Below are positions 54,415-64,000 of a DNA stretch of 64,000 nucleotides, piece after piece. Numbering within the stretch: the stretch's first letter is position 1; each line of letters begins with the position of its first letter. The notes under the pieces were generated by a model that ran no database searches, had not been told where the DNA came from, and saw only the letters and a list, made by a program, of their open reading frames with translations. The DNA is taken from positions 618,001 to 682,000 of the forward strand of contig JAKTNV010000088.1 of NCBI GenBank assembly GCA_022747635.1, in the 5' to 3' direction. The position numbers and the translations under genes were made by a program. The stretch comes from Hetaerina americana. Lineage: Eukaryota; Arthropoda; Insecta; Odonata; Calopterygidae.

Positions 54415-55245
54415 AAAATCCTTGGTAAATCCATTGGTGAATATTGAATGGTATCTTAAAAAAAAGAATTTGGAAAAAAACCAAGCTCTACTGGGGTTGA
54501 ATTGAAACATTGATGCCTTTCCGAATACGCTGTCATGGAGAAGGATGTCGCTAGGTGACGGACGGTCTGCCGGCAAAGGGTCGCCAAATAATTCATCATG
54601 CTGGAGCTGAAGTATTTGATCCAGCCCAGCCATCCCCTTTCTCTAACCGCACGGGGTATTTCCCGAGAGTTTCAGAAAATTCCTCTCTGAGCTATCCTCC
54701 TCAAAGAGATAGGATAAGGGATTTTGCCGGCCTCTATTTGAACATCATCTCACCTCGAAGGTGTCAACGAAATCGAATCACAAACGCTTTTCGTTCAAAT
54801 CCGAAAACACACGACGAACTTTAACGCGAAATTGTGTGAGACTCCAGTCTAACTAAAAAGCTTTGCGAGAAACGCAACAGTTTATCCGTAAAAAAAAAAG
54901 AATTCCCAACTCCGTCGGATTTGATTTTTCCGACAAATACGTGTTTTATTTAATTTTTTTTTAACTTCGAGAACCACGGAAACAATGGGATTTGTTGAGG
55001 AGGTCGTTGTGTTGGGCGAAATTAAAAAAATAAATAAAGAAAGAAATACAAGTACTTAAAAAAATTTGAAAAAATTCGATGGAGCAAAGCCAGGGAATTC
55101 TTTTACGTTTGCCCCGTGTTTATGGCCGAAGTTAAAGGGAAACTCCCATTCATTTCTCTTACACATTAGGGTTTTAACTCCGGCGCGTATGAAATGGTTA
55201 ATATGGTCGCAATCTCCTCCAGTCATACCTTCAACACCAGCGTAG
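54415..55245. other. Unannotated stretch
   Basis: Frames of 84 and 89 codons on opposite strands near 54379-54824 show no recognisable family. Confidence 0.25.
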
Positions 55246-55251
55246 CGGGTA

Positions 55252-56122
55252 ATCCCAGAAGTACCCGACCCAACAAAGAAAGCCCAAATATTTTGGAATA
55301 TTTCAACATAATCTCTTTTCAGTTCTATACACTTTTCCCAGCGATGTTTCCCAGCCATTTTCTCAAGTTTACTAACAGAAAATAAACCGAGGGTGCTAAG
55401 TCTGACGAATAGGTTACATGAGGTAGCAATTCAAACTTTAATTTATGAATTTTGGCCGTTGCAATAACGGATTTGTGAGCTTTTGCATTGCCTTGGTGAA
55501 ACAACACTTTCTTATTAGCCAAATGCGGCCGCTTTAGATTGATTTATTTGCTCAAACGTTGAAATAAGTTCGCATACTACTTGCAACTGATATTTTTCCC
55601 TTTTTAAGATGAATGAATAAGTCAATGAATCTTCCCATCTTCCATACAGGTTTCTCATGTCCAAATCATTAGTTAATATGCGATATACCGCACTTTTTGA
55701 AATGCCTACTATGTCTACTAGCTCGCGCACTTTCAGTCGACGATCATCCGCTATCATTTTGTGAATTTTCTTCACCGTTTCTGAAGTCGTCACCTCATTT
55801 GGTCGACAAATGCGATCGTCGTCTTGACAGCTCTTTGTTGTAAACGGAGTAGACTCACCCAGAATAGAATCCAGTTGAGCTTTTTTATTGGTTGGGCTGA
55901 GACCTTTCAAATAAAAGTATTGTATCACATAACGATGACGAATATTCTCCATTTTCACAAATTCACTGAAAACGTTCACTGTTGATGACTGCCAAATAAA
56001 TAATAAACAACGTGGCGTCTTCAAACTTGAAACAAATGCTTTCTAGATTGCGTACTTTCTAATGCACGGATATTTTTTAAGCAACTACCACCATCTCAAG
56101 GTCAGGCCGGGTACTTTGGTAA
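55252..56122 (-). pseudogene. Irritans-like mariner, inactivated
   Basis: Frame 56024-55515 contains MENIRHRYVIQYFYLKGLSP (starting at about 55952), 'RPNEVTTSETVKKIHKMIAD' and 'DRRLKVRELVDIVGISKSAV'; frame 55522-55325 contains 'KKVLFHQGNAKAHKSVIATA' and 'LAPSVYFLLVNLRKWL'. The layout follows the irritans subfamily (Himar-like). The second catalytic Asp is Gly (HQGNA for HQDNA) and the third is Val (APSV for APSD). The region of the first is deleted. The C-terminus 'HRWEKCIELKRDYVE' survives. Outer ends (GAAGTACCCGACC near 55259 and its complement near 56105-56120) form a decayed TIR beside TA dinucleotides. Confidence 0.85.
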
Positions 56123-56123
56123 T

Positions 56124-56125
56124 AT

Positions 56126-56202
<77 letters not shown>
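56124..56202. repeat. (TA)n microsatellite
   Basis: TA run starting at the mariner right end. Confidence 0.95.
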
Positions 56203-56204
<2 letters not shown>

Positions 56205-56206
<2 letters not shown>

Positions 56207-57765
56207 CATACATAGACTGGTTAAGACTCTTCAACGAATATCCCGTAACCAGATTCATTTTTCCCCAAAATCATTCTACATTGGTAAAAAAATATTTTCC
56301 TACTGTCCAAAATAATTATGTCCGGGGCGATTAGCTATCTTCTTCTTTGTGTTGTCAAATATTTTGCCTCATTTGAATATACTTGTATTCATAAAATCTC
56401 TTTCACTGGATACAATGGAGTTTTGATGAGAAAAAATGATTAAGAAATCTTGGATAAAATCATAGGTCTCTAAAAAGATCCCGACTCCCAAAATTGACAT
56501 CCCAAACGGCCATTTAAATGGACAAAGGATATTTGATTATTATATTTACAGTTTTCGCTACTATAAGCGATGGATCAAAGAGTCAATATTTTTTTTACAA
56601 TTAGAAAAAAATCACTTCATAGTTTCATTTGTTAAAGCTATTTTAAGTTCCACATTGAGCGATACAGAATTCTGAGAGCGAAAATTTCCCGTTTAAAACT
56701 CTATCGGAGGTATTTGTATAATTATTATTATAATTACGATGGAATTGCGTGATAACAACGCCGGCGGAAACAATCGACAAACGATTTGTTTGTTTACGTA
56801 TTTACAGGCGACAACAATCAGTAAACGATTAGCTCGTTTATTTATCCCAGGCGGAAACAAACGGAAAAGGATTTCATTCTATTTTTTAGATGTTCTAACG
56901 TAGGGAATAAATTTGAAGATTGGAAAACAACCGACAGGACCATAATGCACTCTTGTTATAACATTTTTGTGCCGCTTTCAGTGTCGTTAGAATGTGAGTT
57001 CTTCTAGATTAATCCCATTAAGTAGAATTGTAAATCCAAATAATTTTATAACATGGCTCCAAACGAGAATTTTGACGGAAAATTTGATAGTCTTAAATGT
57101 TTGAGGTTTGAATAATTTTGATACAGTGATCATGAACAATCTGCTTAACTATTTTCCTCCAGAACTCTTTCCATCATTCCTTTGTTTGTCATATTATTCC
57201 TCCAAATAGTTCCCAACACCTCTTGGTCACAGAGAAACTTCAAAGGCTACCGGTATTCTTCACTTTAATCATCACTGGTAAAAAATACATTTTTAAACTG
57301 ACTTGTCTATGCTTTAGTAACGCAAATTCATGAGCTGTTTTTATAACTGCAATAACACGTATACAGTCTTGTAATTTATACTACAGAGAGTTTAAAATAA
57401 AGGCTATCAGGAACAAACTGTAGACAGCACGTTGTAAATACTGCCCCCGGTTGCTTATTATGAAACGCCAAAGTTACCTCTTCCGTCTGAAAGTTCAACT
57501 GGAGATAACTTACCTGTAAACATCCTAAAAAGGTCAAATGTTTGAGCTACTGAAGAAAAACATGACTATCACTAAGTTTCTAAGGATAAACAAAGTTCAA
57601 AACAAATATTTTTTTTTAATTGTTCGCTTGAACTGGTCAATAAATCTTAAATTTCATACTCAATTTACGTAATTTCAAAAATAACGCTAGTTAATCGAAA
57701 ACATTTACTGTTCTGCAGTTCGGTTATTTTATGGGGTGAAAAATGGTTCATTTTTTAACTCTGAG
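56205..57765. other. Unannotated AT-rich stretch
   Basis: No gene, TIR pair or tRNA-like boxes. ACAACGCCGGCGGAAACAAT (56756-56775), AGGCGACAACAATCAG and CAGGCGGAAACAAACGG (to 56865) look like a weak tandem of about 55 bp with CGATTxGTTTGTTTA links. Confidence 0.35.
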
Positions 57766-57769
57766 GTTA

Positions 57770-58640
57770 ATAGTAATATATGTTTATTTGCCGGCGATAC
57801 GGTGGTACAGAGAGATATCTGCCTTTCTGAGAATTAATTAACTTTAGCAGATGACCTAAATGGTCGTACAGCGCTGGTGCGCCGCTTGGCCATTGGAATT
57901 AAACTTACTGAGCGTAAAAGAGTTGTCGAAAAGTGCTGAGTAGTGATGGATATTTGGAATAAGAGCGAATCCCACCCGAACGTCTACTGGATTAGGAATA
58001 CGGAAATAGACACTGTAGACTAGATTAAATATTTAGACGTTGCCCTCACTCACGGCCTCTCCTGAGCGAAACGCATACGGGGAATATGTGGACAAGCTAA
58101 CGAAAAATTGAATTGGAATTAATAGAAGAGTACTGGGTAAACGTGTTGAAAAGTCAAAGGGAAATGTTATCCGTCGTTGGTTAGGCCTCACTTATAATAT
58201 TCTGCAAGTGTATGGGATCCTCTTGAAGTTGGATTGATTGCCGAATTGGATCGCGTGCAGCGTAGAGGAACTAGATTTGTAAAACGTTGTTATGATATTA
58301 GAGCAGCTAGGCTGGGAATCACTTAATGGAGCGAAGGTTACATTACAGATTGAAGCTCTTGCATTGATTGTAAGGGCGTCTCTTTAGCAGTGATGTTGAA
58401 AATGTATTATTACCCCCAATTGTACTACGGCAGGACAGATCATGAGAATAAAATTAGAGAGATTAAGTGTAGAACAGATAGATTTAAGACGTCATTTTTC
58501 CCATATAGAGTCAGAATAAAATAGCGTTTGTCCGAGCATTATAGGATAGAAAGTATTTTGGGGTAATAGTATTCTCTTGTGTAATCACACCCTGTCAGAC
58601 ATTCTTGCGGTATCTTTTAGGGTACCATGTTAATAAAAAT
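57770..58640 (+). pseudogene. Decayed LINE-A reverse transcriptase and 3' end
   Basis: An old copy in broken frames: 'FAGDTVVQRDI' at 57789-57822 (catalytic FADD changed to FAGD), then 'YLDVALTHGLSWAKRIRGIC' near 58030-58090, 'LVRPHLEY'-like GTTAGGCCTCACTTATAATA, TATGGGATCCTCTTGAAG, TTTGTAAAACGTTGTTATG and GGAGCGAAGGTTACATTACAG. It ends with a badly worn terminal hairpin (CACACCCTGTCAGACATTC, 58585-58603). It represents an older subfamily together with 30735 and 42330. Confidence 0.72.
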
Positions 58641-58649
58641 AATAAATTG

Positions 58650-60330
58650 TTTGGTAGGAACTTTTAACATACGGAAAAGATTGCTCAGTAATTAGTGAAT
58701 TCAAAATCCGCATTACTAATTTTTCATTATTTTTGTTCATACGCTAATTTTAGAATTGCGTACACTGAAAAATTTGACGCTGTTGAATTTCTATCGCACC
58801 TTGAAAAAATGATAATGGTTTAAACTCGTATCAATGTGCCGAAAAATGTTGGAGAAAAGAATTCCTGCTTGAAATCACGTAGGCCATTTTACCGAATACT
58901 TAACGACATTCATTGCACCAAAATATTTCGGTTCAGACAACTCACAATCGTTGCATATGAAAGACTACTTAGTCATTAAACGCTACTTAAAAATACGAAA
59001 ATATTTTAAAAATATGTTCGTACATCCATTACATCGCCAGTGTACACATTTTTTATTAGTGGCATCTATAGGATTAGGGGAGGCTTTTTAGTGGACCTCG
59101 CTCTCCACCCCATAGTCTCTCTCAGCATTTTCTGTATCTATTGGTCCTGTCGTCTTCAATTTTCTCCCAGCAAGCCTCTCTTTTCCCATCTCACATTGCC
59201 AAGAATTTTTTCGGTTGCATTCCTGTCTTTTCGTTTTAATTTCCCTATTATTCTCTCCTCACGTGTATCTAAAAAACACTGATCTAAAGTAATCCTGATG
59301 CCTCAACGACCAAGTTTCCAATCCGCCCTAAACTACACCCCACATTGAATTTTTCATTTGCCTTTCCTGTGCATCTTTGCTCAAGGTGCCTCAGAATACA
59401 GACATTATCTATCCATCTATAATTTTTACGAAGCTTTATACGTTAAAGGGTCGTTTTTTTGTCGTATTATTATTATTTGAATATGCCTAAAAATATTGGA
59501 AAAAAGGAACAGCCTAACCAAATATATCCAGACATCCGAATTCCGAAATCAATTATCTTGTAGTTATGTCTCCTGTAGTTATTTCCCGTCCTTCTTGTAA
59601 ACAAATAATTCCTACGGGTCAACTTTCCGAAAGGAAAGGAATTTCTTCGGGCCTTTATGAATTTGATTCCTCAAATTAAGGCGAATGGTGGTATCTAACT
59701 GATCATTGCCTAAGATCGGGTCGTAGGGATAAGGAGGAGGAAGGGAGGGTTGCGGGGAAGGAGGGGATGTTCTGGTTGCTATCACTCGTGGATTCCGATC
59801 CCCATCGGGGACCATTGCGGTTTGTCTTGGCAACAGGGATGTGGCTGGCGGGAGCGGGGAAGAGAGAGAGAGAGATGGCGGGAGGGGAGATAGATACGTG
59901 GCAGTGGCAAGGATTGAATATAGGCTAGGGTACATCTGTATCTTCATTATACCCCTTGAGGTTCTCCATCTGGGGAGTGTAGCAGCGGGTTGCTATTGCG
60001 CTCAGGTTAACTTTAAGTTTTCGCCAGAGGGAACTGAGATTGAAATTTATTTTTATCCTTAAATTGTTGTTTGGGCAATAAAGTTCGTTCCTAATGCGAT
60101 AGCGTATTGCGAAGGAGTACCGGATATTAATCCTGGGCGATCATATGGCCAAAAATGGGTCGGGGGCCTCATTGATTGTGTCAGTAAAAAATGTAACTCC
60201 ATCCCCTGCACCTTCCTTCTTTGTCGGGAGTAAAATAGTAAGGGATTGGGCAGGAGCCAGTATAATTTAGGAGATCAGATTTTGGATTAGTGTGATGGCG
60301 TACCAATAATTACTATATACATATTAATGT
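58650..60330. other. Unannotated stretch
   Basis: No gene recognised. (GA)n at 59863-59876. Frames of 80 to 111 codons at 59040-59282 and 59612-59947 have no motif. Confidence 0.3.
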
Positions 60331-60346
60331 ACTCTTGTGCCTGTGC

Positions 60347-60348
<2 letters not shown>

Positions 60349-60408
<60 letters not shown>

Positions 60409-60440
60409 TTAATTATTTATTTATTTATTTAATTATATAT
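60349..60440. repeat. (TA)n/(TTTA)n microsatellite
   Basis: TA run, then TTTA units and ATTA variants. Confidence 0.95.
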
Positions 60441-60444
60441 AGCA

Positions 60445-60510
60445 AGCATATTTATGCTTGTGATCTACTCGATTCCACCTTCTCCATCATTTCTGTTTGT
60501 TCTTTATTTA
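60445..60510 (+). repeat. tRNA-derived repeat T1, tail fragment
   Basis: GCTTGTGATCTACTCGATTC and CACCTTCTCCATC correspond to the T1 body only. Confidence 0.45.
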
Positions 60511-60529
60511 TTTATTTATTTATTGATAT

Positions 60530-60760
60530 ATATGGGATGATGAAGACTGTAACAGAGGGGAGAATGGTAGGCAAACGAGGAAAGGGCAGGAGCAGGATAG
60601 AGATGTTGGACAGGATGAAGGGAAGAAGGAAGTACTCAGAGAAGAAGGACTTGATTTAGAGTAAGTTGCTGGATTTTGTGTTGTTAGGAGTCATAAAATA
60701 TTTATCTGGTGGTTGTGTCCATCAGAAACCTGTTGTAACCGGTATATTGCCATATTACAA
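60530..60760 (+). pseudogene. LINE-B 3' fragment
   Basis: Encodes 'MMKTVTEGRMVGKRGKGRSR' and 'IEMLDRMKGRRKYSEKKDLI' with a stop at 60657-60659, then a 3' UTR (GGATTTTGTGTTGTTAGGAG, TTGTGTCCATCAGAAACCTG) ending in AACCGGTATATTGCCATATT. Confidence 0.75.
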
Positions 60761-60814
60761 TTAACATATGCATATATATTTATACCTATGAAAGGACGTT
60801 TATATATTGTACAT

Positions 60815-60868
60815 ATGTATATAGGTGACGCGGTAGTTCAGGAGGAGGGCGTTGGGCTTCTGACCAAA
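60815..60868 (+). repeat. tRNA-like SINE head
   Basis: GGTGACGCGGTAGTTCAGGAGG and GGGCGTTGGGCTTCTGACC resemble the S2 head at 52832-52860 with a better A box. No body follows. Confidence 0.45.
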
Positions 60869-61269
60869 CTGTTCAGTTTAATTTGTATGAACATGCATAT
60901 TTTCAAACGTTGAATGCATAAATACTCGTACTTCTAGGAAAGGGATCCATAAAAATGCGTTCTTGCCTGCCATGGGATCATAGTATCCATATTGCATGAA
61001 TATTTACTTCTAAAGGGAGATAGTTTGGGAAGTAACAGTAATTAGACTGTCTAATATATGTAGATAATGAGTACAAAATTAGGACCACCTTGAACTTCAA
61101 CGTCATTAAATCGAAAATATTAAGGGCGTACTTTTCTTGTTATTATCTTAAGTCCAATTAAGTAGTAACTCTACCTATTGCAAGAATCCGCCTAGTAGTT
61201 TAGGTCTAACTCGTTGAATTGGCTAAAATATTTTAAACAGTTTAAATGAATAGAGTATCATTAGACGGA

Positions 61270-61560
61270 AGTTAAGTGATTGATTTTCCCCTGATTATAT
61301 TGCAGACACAAAGGAATGTTCCAAACCATTCCAAAAGTTTTAGCTCATACGCGGTCTTCGCATTAATTCGGATCTTGCCATTTTCAGGTACCGATGAAGG
61401 TATCATTAGTATTTCCAAAGAATTTACGCGATCCCACGACGCTGCTCTGCATCATTCGAGAAAGATTGCGATTGGCTGTCGTCTCCAATACCAAGGTGCC
61501 CAACGCAGGAATACATATGGAATATACGAGGGACGGAAAATATGTCCCTTTCCTTTCCCT
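61270..61560 (+). other. Possible host exon, unproven
   Basis: Two overlapping plus-strand frames are open here (61276-61815 and 61394-61732). In the second, residues from 'MKVSLVFPKNLRDPTTLLCI' through 'NTKVPNAGIHMEYTRDGKYV' have a balanced, protein-like composition. An acceptor-like GCCATTTTCAG/GTACCG precedes them at 61378-61388. I recognise no family. The downstream halves of both frames are Pro/Ser/Leu-rich over pyrimidine-rich DNA and are not credible. Chance remains the default. Confidence 0.2.
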
Positions 61561-61845
61561 CCCTTTTCAACTCTTCCCTTGGAGCTGCTCGCCCTCTTCA
61601 CAAAAATCCCTTATCCCCCCACCCTTCCCCTCCCGCCGTTTGGAACAGTTACTGGGTCCCAGGCGTCCCATCTTTCAGCTCCTTATCTCTCCTTCCGCCC
61701 TCTCAATTCTCCCACGACTAAACTCCCTCTAAATCTCTCCCCTTCGCTCCATATTTCCTTCGTTTGTTTCTTTCTCTCTTGCTCTCACTTTCACCATTTC
61801 TTACTATCTATGTAAAGGCAGGGTATGTGCGTGTGCGTACATTAT

Positions 61846-61848
<3 letters not shown>

Positions 61849-61921
<73 letters not shown>

Positions 61922-61967
61922 ATAATGAATATCATTATATAAAAATATATGTATATATGTGTATATA

Positions 61968-62010
<43 letters not shown>
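61849..62010. repeat. (TA)n(TG)n microsatellite, two blocks
   Basis: CACACATATA, TA run, TGTGTG run, unique spacer, second TA run. Confidence 0.95.
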
Positions 62011-62012
<2 letters not shown>

Positions 62013-62065
62013 GATGAAGATCGCTCTTCAGCAACGACACAAATATATAAGAACTTTGATTTAAA

Positions 62066-62160
62066 CGTTTGAACACAGAGAAAGTACACTATCATACAGA
62101 CGACCGTGCCGTAGAAACGTCAAAACTGAATATATGAGTGTCCTTTCTCCGTGTTTCTGA
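62066..62160 (+). repeat. Dispersed repeat R6, copy 2
   Basis: AACACAGAGAAAGTACACT (62070-62088) is nearly complementary to AGTGTCCTTTCTCCGTGTTT (62138-62157), forming a hairpin around CAGACGACCGTGCCGTAGAA and AACGTC. Shared with 51528-51612. Confidence 0.55.
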
Positions 62161-62349
62161 GTTAAAAATTTGCAAAACAAAGTGTATAAATAAATAAATA
62201 TATATATTGTATACCAAGATAGCACTAGTGAGCAATAACAAAAACACAGAAGCACACAAAAAAGAAACTCTCACGTATTCCAAATTTTCGGTGGCGATAG
62301 CTACCTTTCTCAAGGCAGGGAAGGGACTGAGGAAAGATTTCAGTGGGAT

Positions 62350-62352
<3 letters not shown>

Positions 62353-62421
<69 letters not shown>

Positions 62422-62430
62422 GTATTTATT
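62353..62430. repeat. (TA)n microsatellite
   Basis: TA run with GTATA interruptions. Confidence 0.95.
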
Positions 62431-62564
62431 TATTCTACCGGTTATTGTAGGTTTAGGTCGGACACGGCCTATAGAGCCTCCCATAACCAAGAAAATAATC
62501 TGAAATCTACAATTAGTCCCTGAGGAACAACACTTTTTAAAATTTTATCAATACGGCACTACCG

Positions 62565-62785
62565 CTTTCATTATACAGGTGACATCTTTAGGTACATGTA
62601 TGCCCTTCTTCAATTCTCCATACTTATTTCTACCCTTTATTCCATCCAACATGACAATGCCATTCCTTTCCCATTCTCGTTTGCCCAACTTTCTCCCCTC
62701 TATCACAATCTTAAACAACCCGTCACCAATCAATATGAATCGCTCTGAATCCATCTTCCCTGCTTTCTTTAGATACACTGAAGGG
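62565..62785 (-). pseudogene. LINE-B 3' fragment
   Basis: The minus-strand frame encodes 'GDGLFKIVIEGRKLGKREWE' and 'MLDGIKGRNKYGELKKG', parallel to the LINE-B C-terminus at 48460-48570. The 3' UTR is missing or too worn to follow. Confidence 0.65.
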
Positions 62786-62924
62786 GTATTTTAATAGGGT
62801 GAACGAAGGGTTGTGGAAGATATAGGGCAATAATTTGAAAAGCTTACTTGGGTGAAATGGTATTATTGTATATAGCATGTCTATGTGTTAGTCGAATTTC
62901 GCTTCTTACTTATCAAATTCTAGC

Positions 62925-63160
62925 TTGTACGTTATTGAATAAATTTCTAATTGCATCCTAAGGTGCAATTATTTGTTAGATGATAGAATATGTATTTGCA
63001 TGCGTGTAAAATGAAAGGATTTTTGCATGAATGTATGCGCCACTCTGGGTATAGGTTTGCATGTATGTGTTGATTCTGCAGATGGTTTTGTTCCTTTTTA
63101 CGGTCGGTCACCTAACACCCCCCGCCACACGCCATTGCTGCGACCTGCGGTGTATTAAGT
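62925..63160 (+). mobile_element. LINE-A 3' UTR with terminal hairpin
   Basis: CATCCTAAGGTGCAATTATT, TTGCATGAATGTATGCGCCAC, GGTCGGTCACCTAACACCCC, CCGCCACACGCCATTGCTGC, and a worn tail TTAAGTAGAGATG. Parallels 1548-1775. Confidence 0.8.
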
Positions 63161-63165
63161 AGAGA

Positions 63166-64000
63166 TGTTAGTCGATGAAATTGCTGCGGTGTAGAGTAAG
63201 GTGAAAATACTGCCAGGATATGTATACAGAAGTAATAATTATTTTTGCAATTTACATGCATATATAATTTATTAATTTATGCATCTAATTTTTAGGCACA
63301 CATCATTTGTCAAGTGTATTCCATGAAAATTAAGTTTTTTCAGGGAAAAAAATCGCCCATTTCTATCCAAGTGTTACGTGTATCTATCTTTGCATGCTAA
63401 CGAGAAAAAGAAATTTTTGCTTTTCCACAGATTTATTTGTATCGTACAACGCGTTTCAGTCCATCGAATTATCTTCGGGTACAAGACAAGATTCAGCTTG
63501 TGTTACATCGTATTTATACCTTTTTGAGGAAGGGGGGATGAAAAGAGTGAGGAGTAAGATAGGCGGGGACAAAGAGGGGAATTAAACCCAAAGAAACAGA
63601 GAAATTAAATAAATGGAGAGGTAAAGAGAGGGAGGAGATAAGCACTTGAGATCATTATTTGAAAGGACTGTGAGTAGCTGGTATCCTGGCAGTAGAAAGA
63701 AGGGAAGAATAAAGAAGGGTTAAGCTGGAAGGGGAGATGGAAGGGATATAGTCAGGTTGAGGGATGAGGTATAACTGATTCTAAGAAGGACATTATCAGG
63801 GAAGGATTGTTCGACACATACTGAGAGTGGCAGGTAGGGGATGATTGGATGGGAAAATAGGCAAAGGCAGGAGGGAAACGGGATTCTGAGGAGAGGAGAG
63901 TGGTTTATGAAAATATTTTCATTTAAAAGAACATTGATATTTAATTTTATAATTTCAAGTTGCTCTAAAATGTCAAGTATTTTGCCCTTATTTTCGTAGG
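63166..64000. other. Unannotated stretch to the window end
   Basis: No gene. At 63450-63480 the minus strand reads CCGAAGA...GAAACGCGTTGTAC, a hammerhead-like arrangement with one core base wrong. 63590-63900 is purine-rich without a recognisable repeat. Confidence 0.3.

Overview
The window reads as a gene-poor intergenic stretch of an arthropod-type nuclear genome. The basis is the diversity of mariner (DD34D) transposons, several families of non-LTR retrotransposon, tRNA-derived SINE-like repeats and very many (TA)n tracts. I find no prokaryotic operon and no convincing host protein-coding gene, rRNA or functional tRNA. Host identity below 'arthropod-like' is inference, and no family name was checked against a database.

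Two LINE families dominate. LINE-A (CR1/L2/Jockey-like by its reverse transcriptase motifs) occurs as about 30 fragments in both orientations. Its 3' UTR ends in a GC-rich hairpin followed by TGTAGA hexamer repeats. LINE-B (RTE-like, tentative) occurs as eight 5'-truncated fragments whose 3' ends carry a CCGG-centred motif and TAA/TA repeats. DNA transposons include one full-length mariner with an uninterrupted 357-residue transposase (35733-37058), a nearly full mariner with one premature stop and an N-terminal deletion (45163-46369), seven clear decayed fragments or internally deleted copies (plus one doubtful remnant at 47035-47470) and two mariner MITEs (18627-19022, 25314-25574). Among the tRNA-like repeats, one family (T1) occurs three times as head-to-head inverted pairs near 26.6-27.3, 28.9-29.4 and 43.9-44.2 kb.

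Layout: 1-8 kb holds LINE-A pieces, one SINE and a mariner end. 8-11 kb is mostly unique, with a GC-richer patch at 9.2-10.0 kb. 11-16.2 kb holds LINE-A 3' ends. 16-20 kb holds a Jockey-like RT scrap, a 220-bp (TAA)n tract and a mariner MITE. 21-25.6 kb is a nested cluster: a minus-strand LINE-A broken by a younger plus-strand LINE-A with a TACAA target duplication, flanked by two different mariner fragments. 26.5-29.5 kb holds two T1 foldbacks around a LINE-B copy. 30-35 kb holds tRNA-like repeats and LINE-A 3' ends. 35.7-38 kb holds the intact mariner and the parent-type of the 18.6-kb MITE. 39-41 kb holds a 150-bp minisatellite and a LINE-B fragment interrupted by a foldback carrying two opposed hammerhead-ribozyme-like cores. 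42-47 kb holds two mariners, LINE-A ends and a 380-bp palindrome. 47.9-51 kb holds two LINE-B copies. 51-64 kb holds SINE-like repeats, an inactivated irritans-like mariner, a decayed LINE-A polymerase, microsatellites and long unannotated AT-rich stretches.

Most long open frames are repeat shadows (poly-Tyr/Ile frames over TA or TAA tracts) or transposon remains. The most distinctive items are the hammerhead-like foldback, the paired tRNA-like foldbacks, the shared LINE-A 3' hairpin, the dated nested insertion and the intact mariner.
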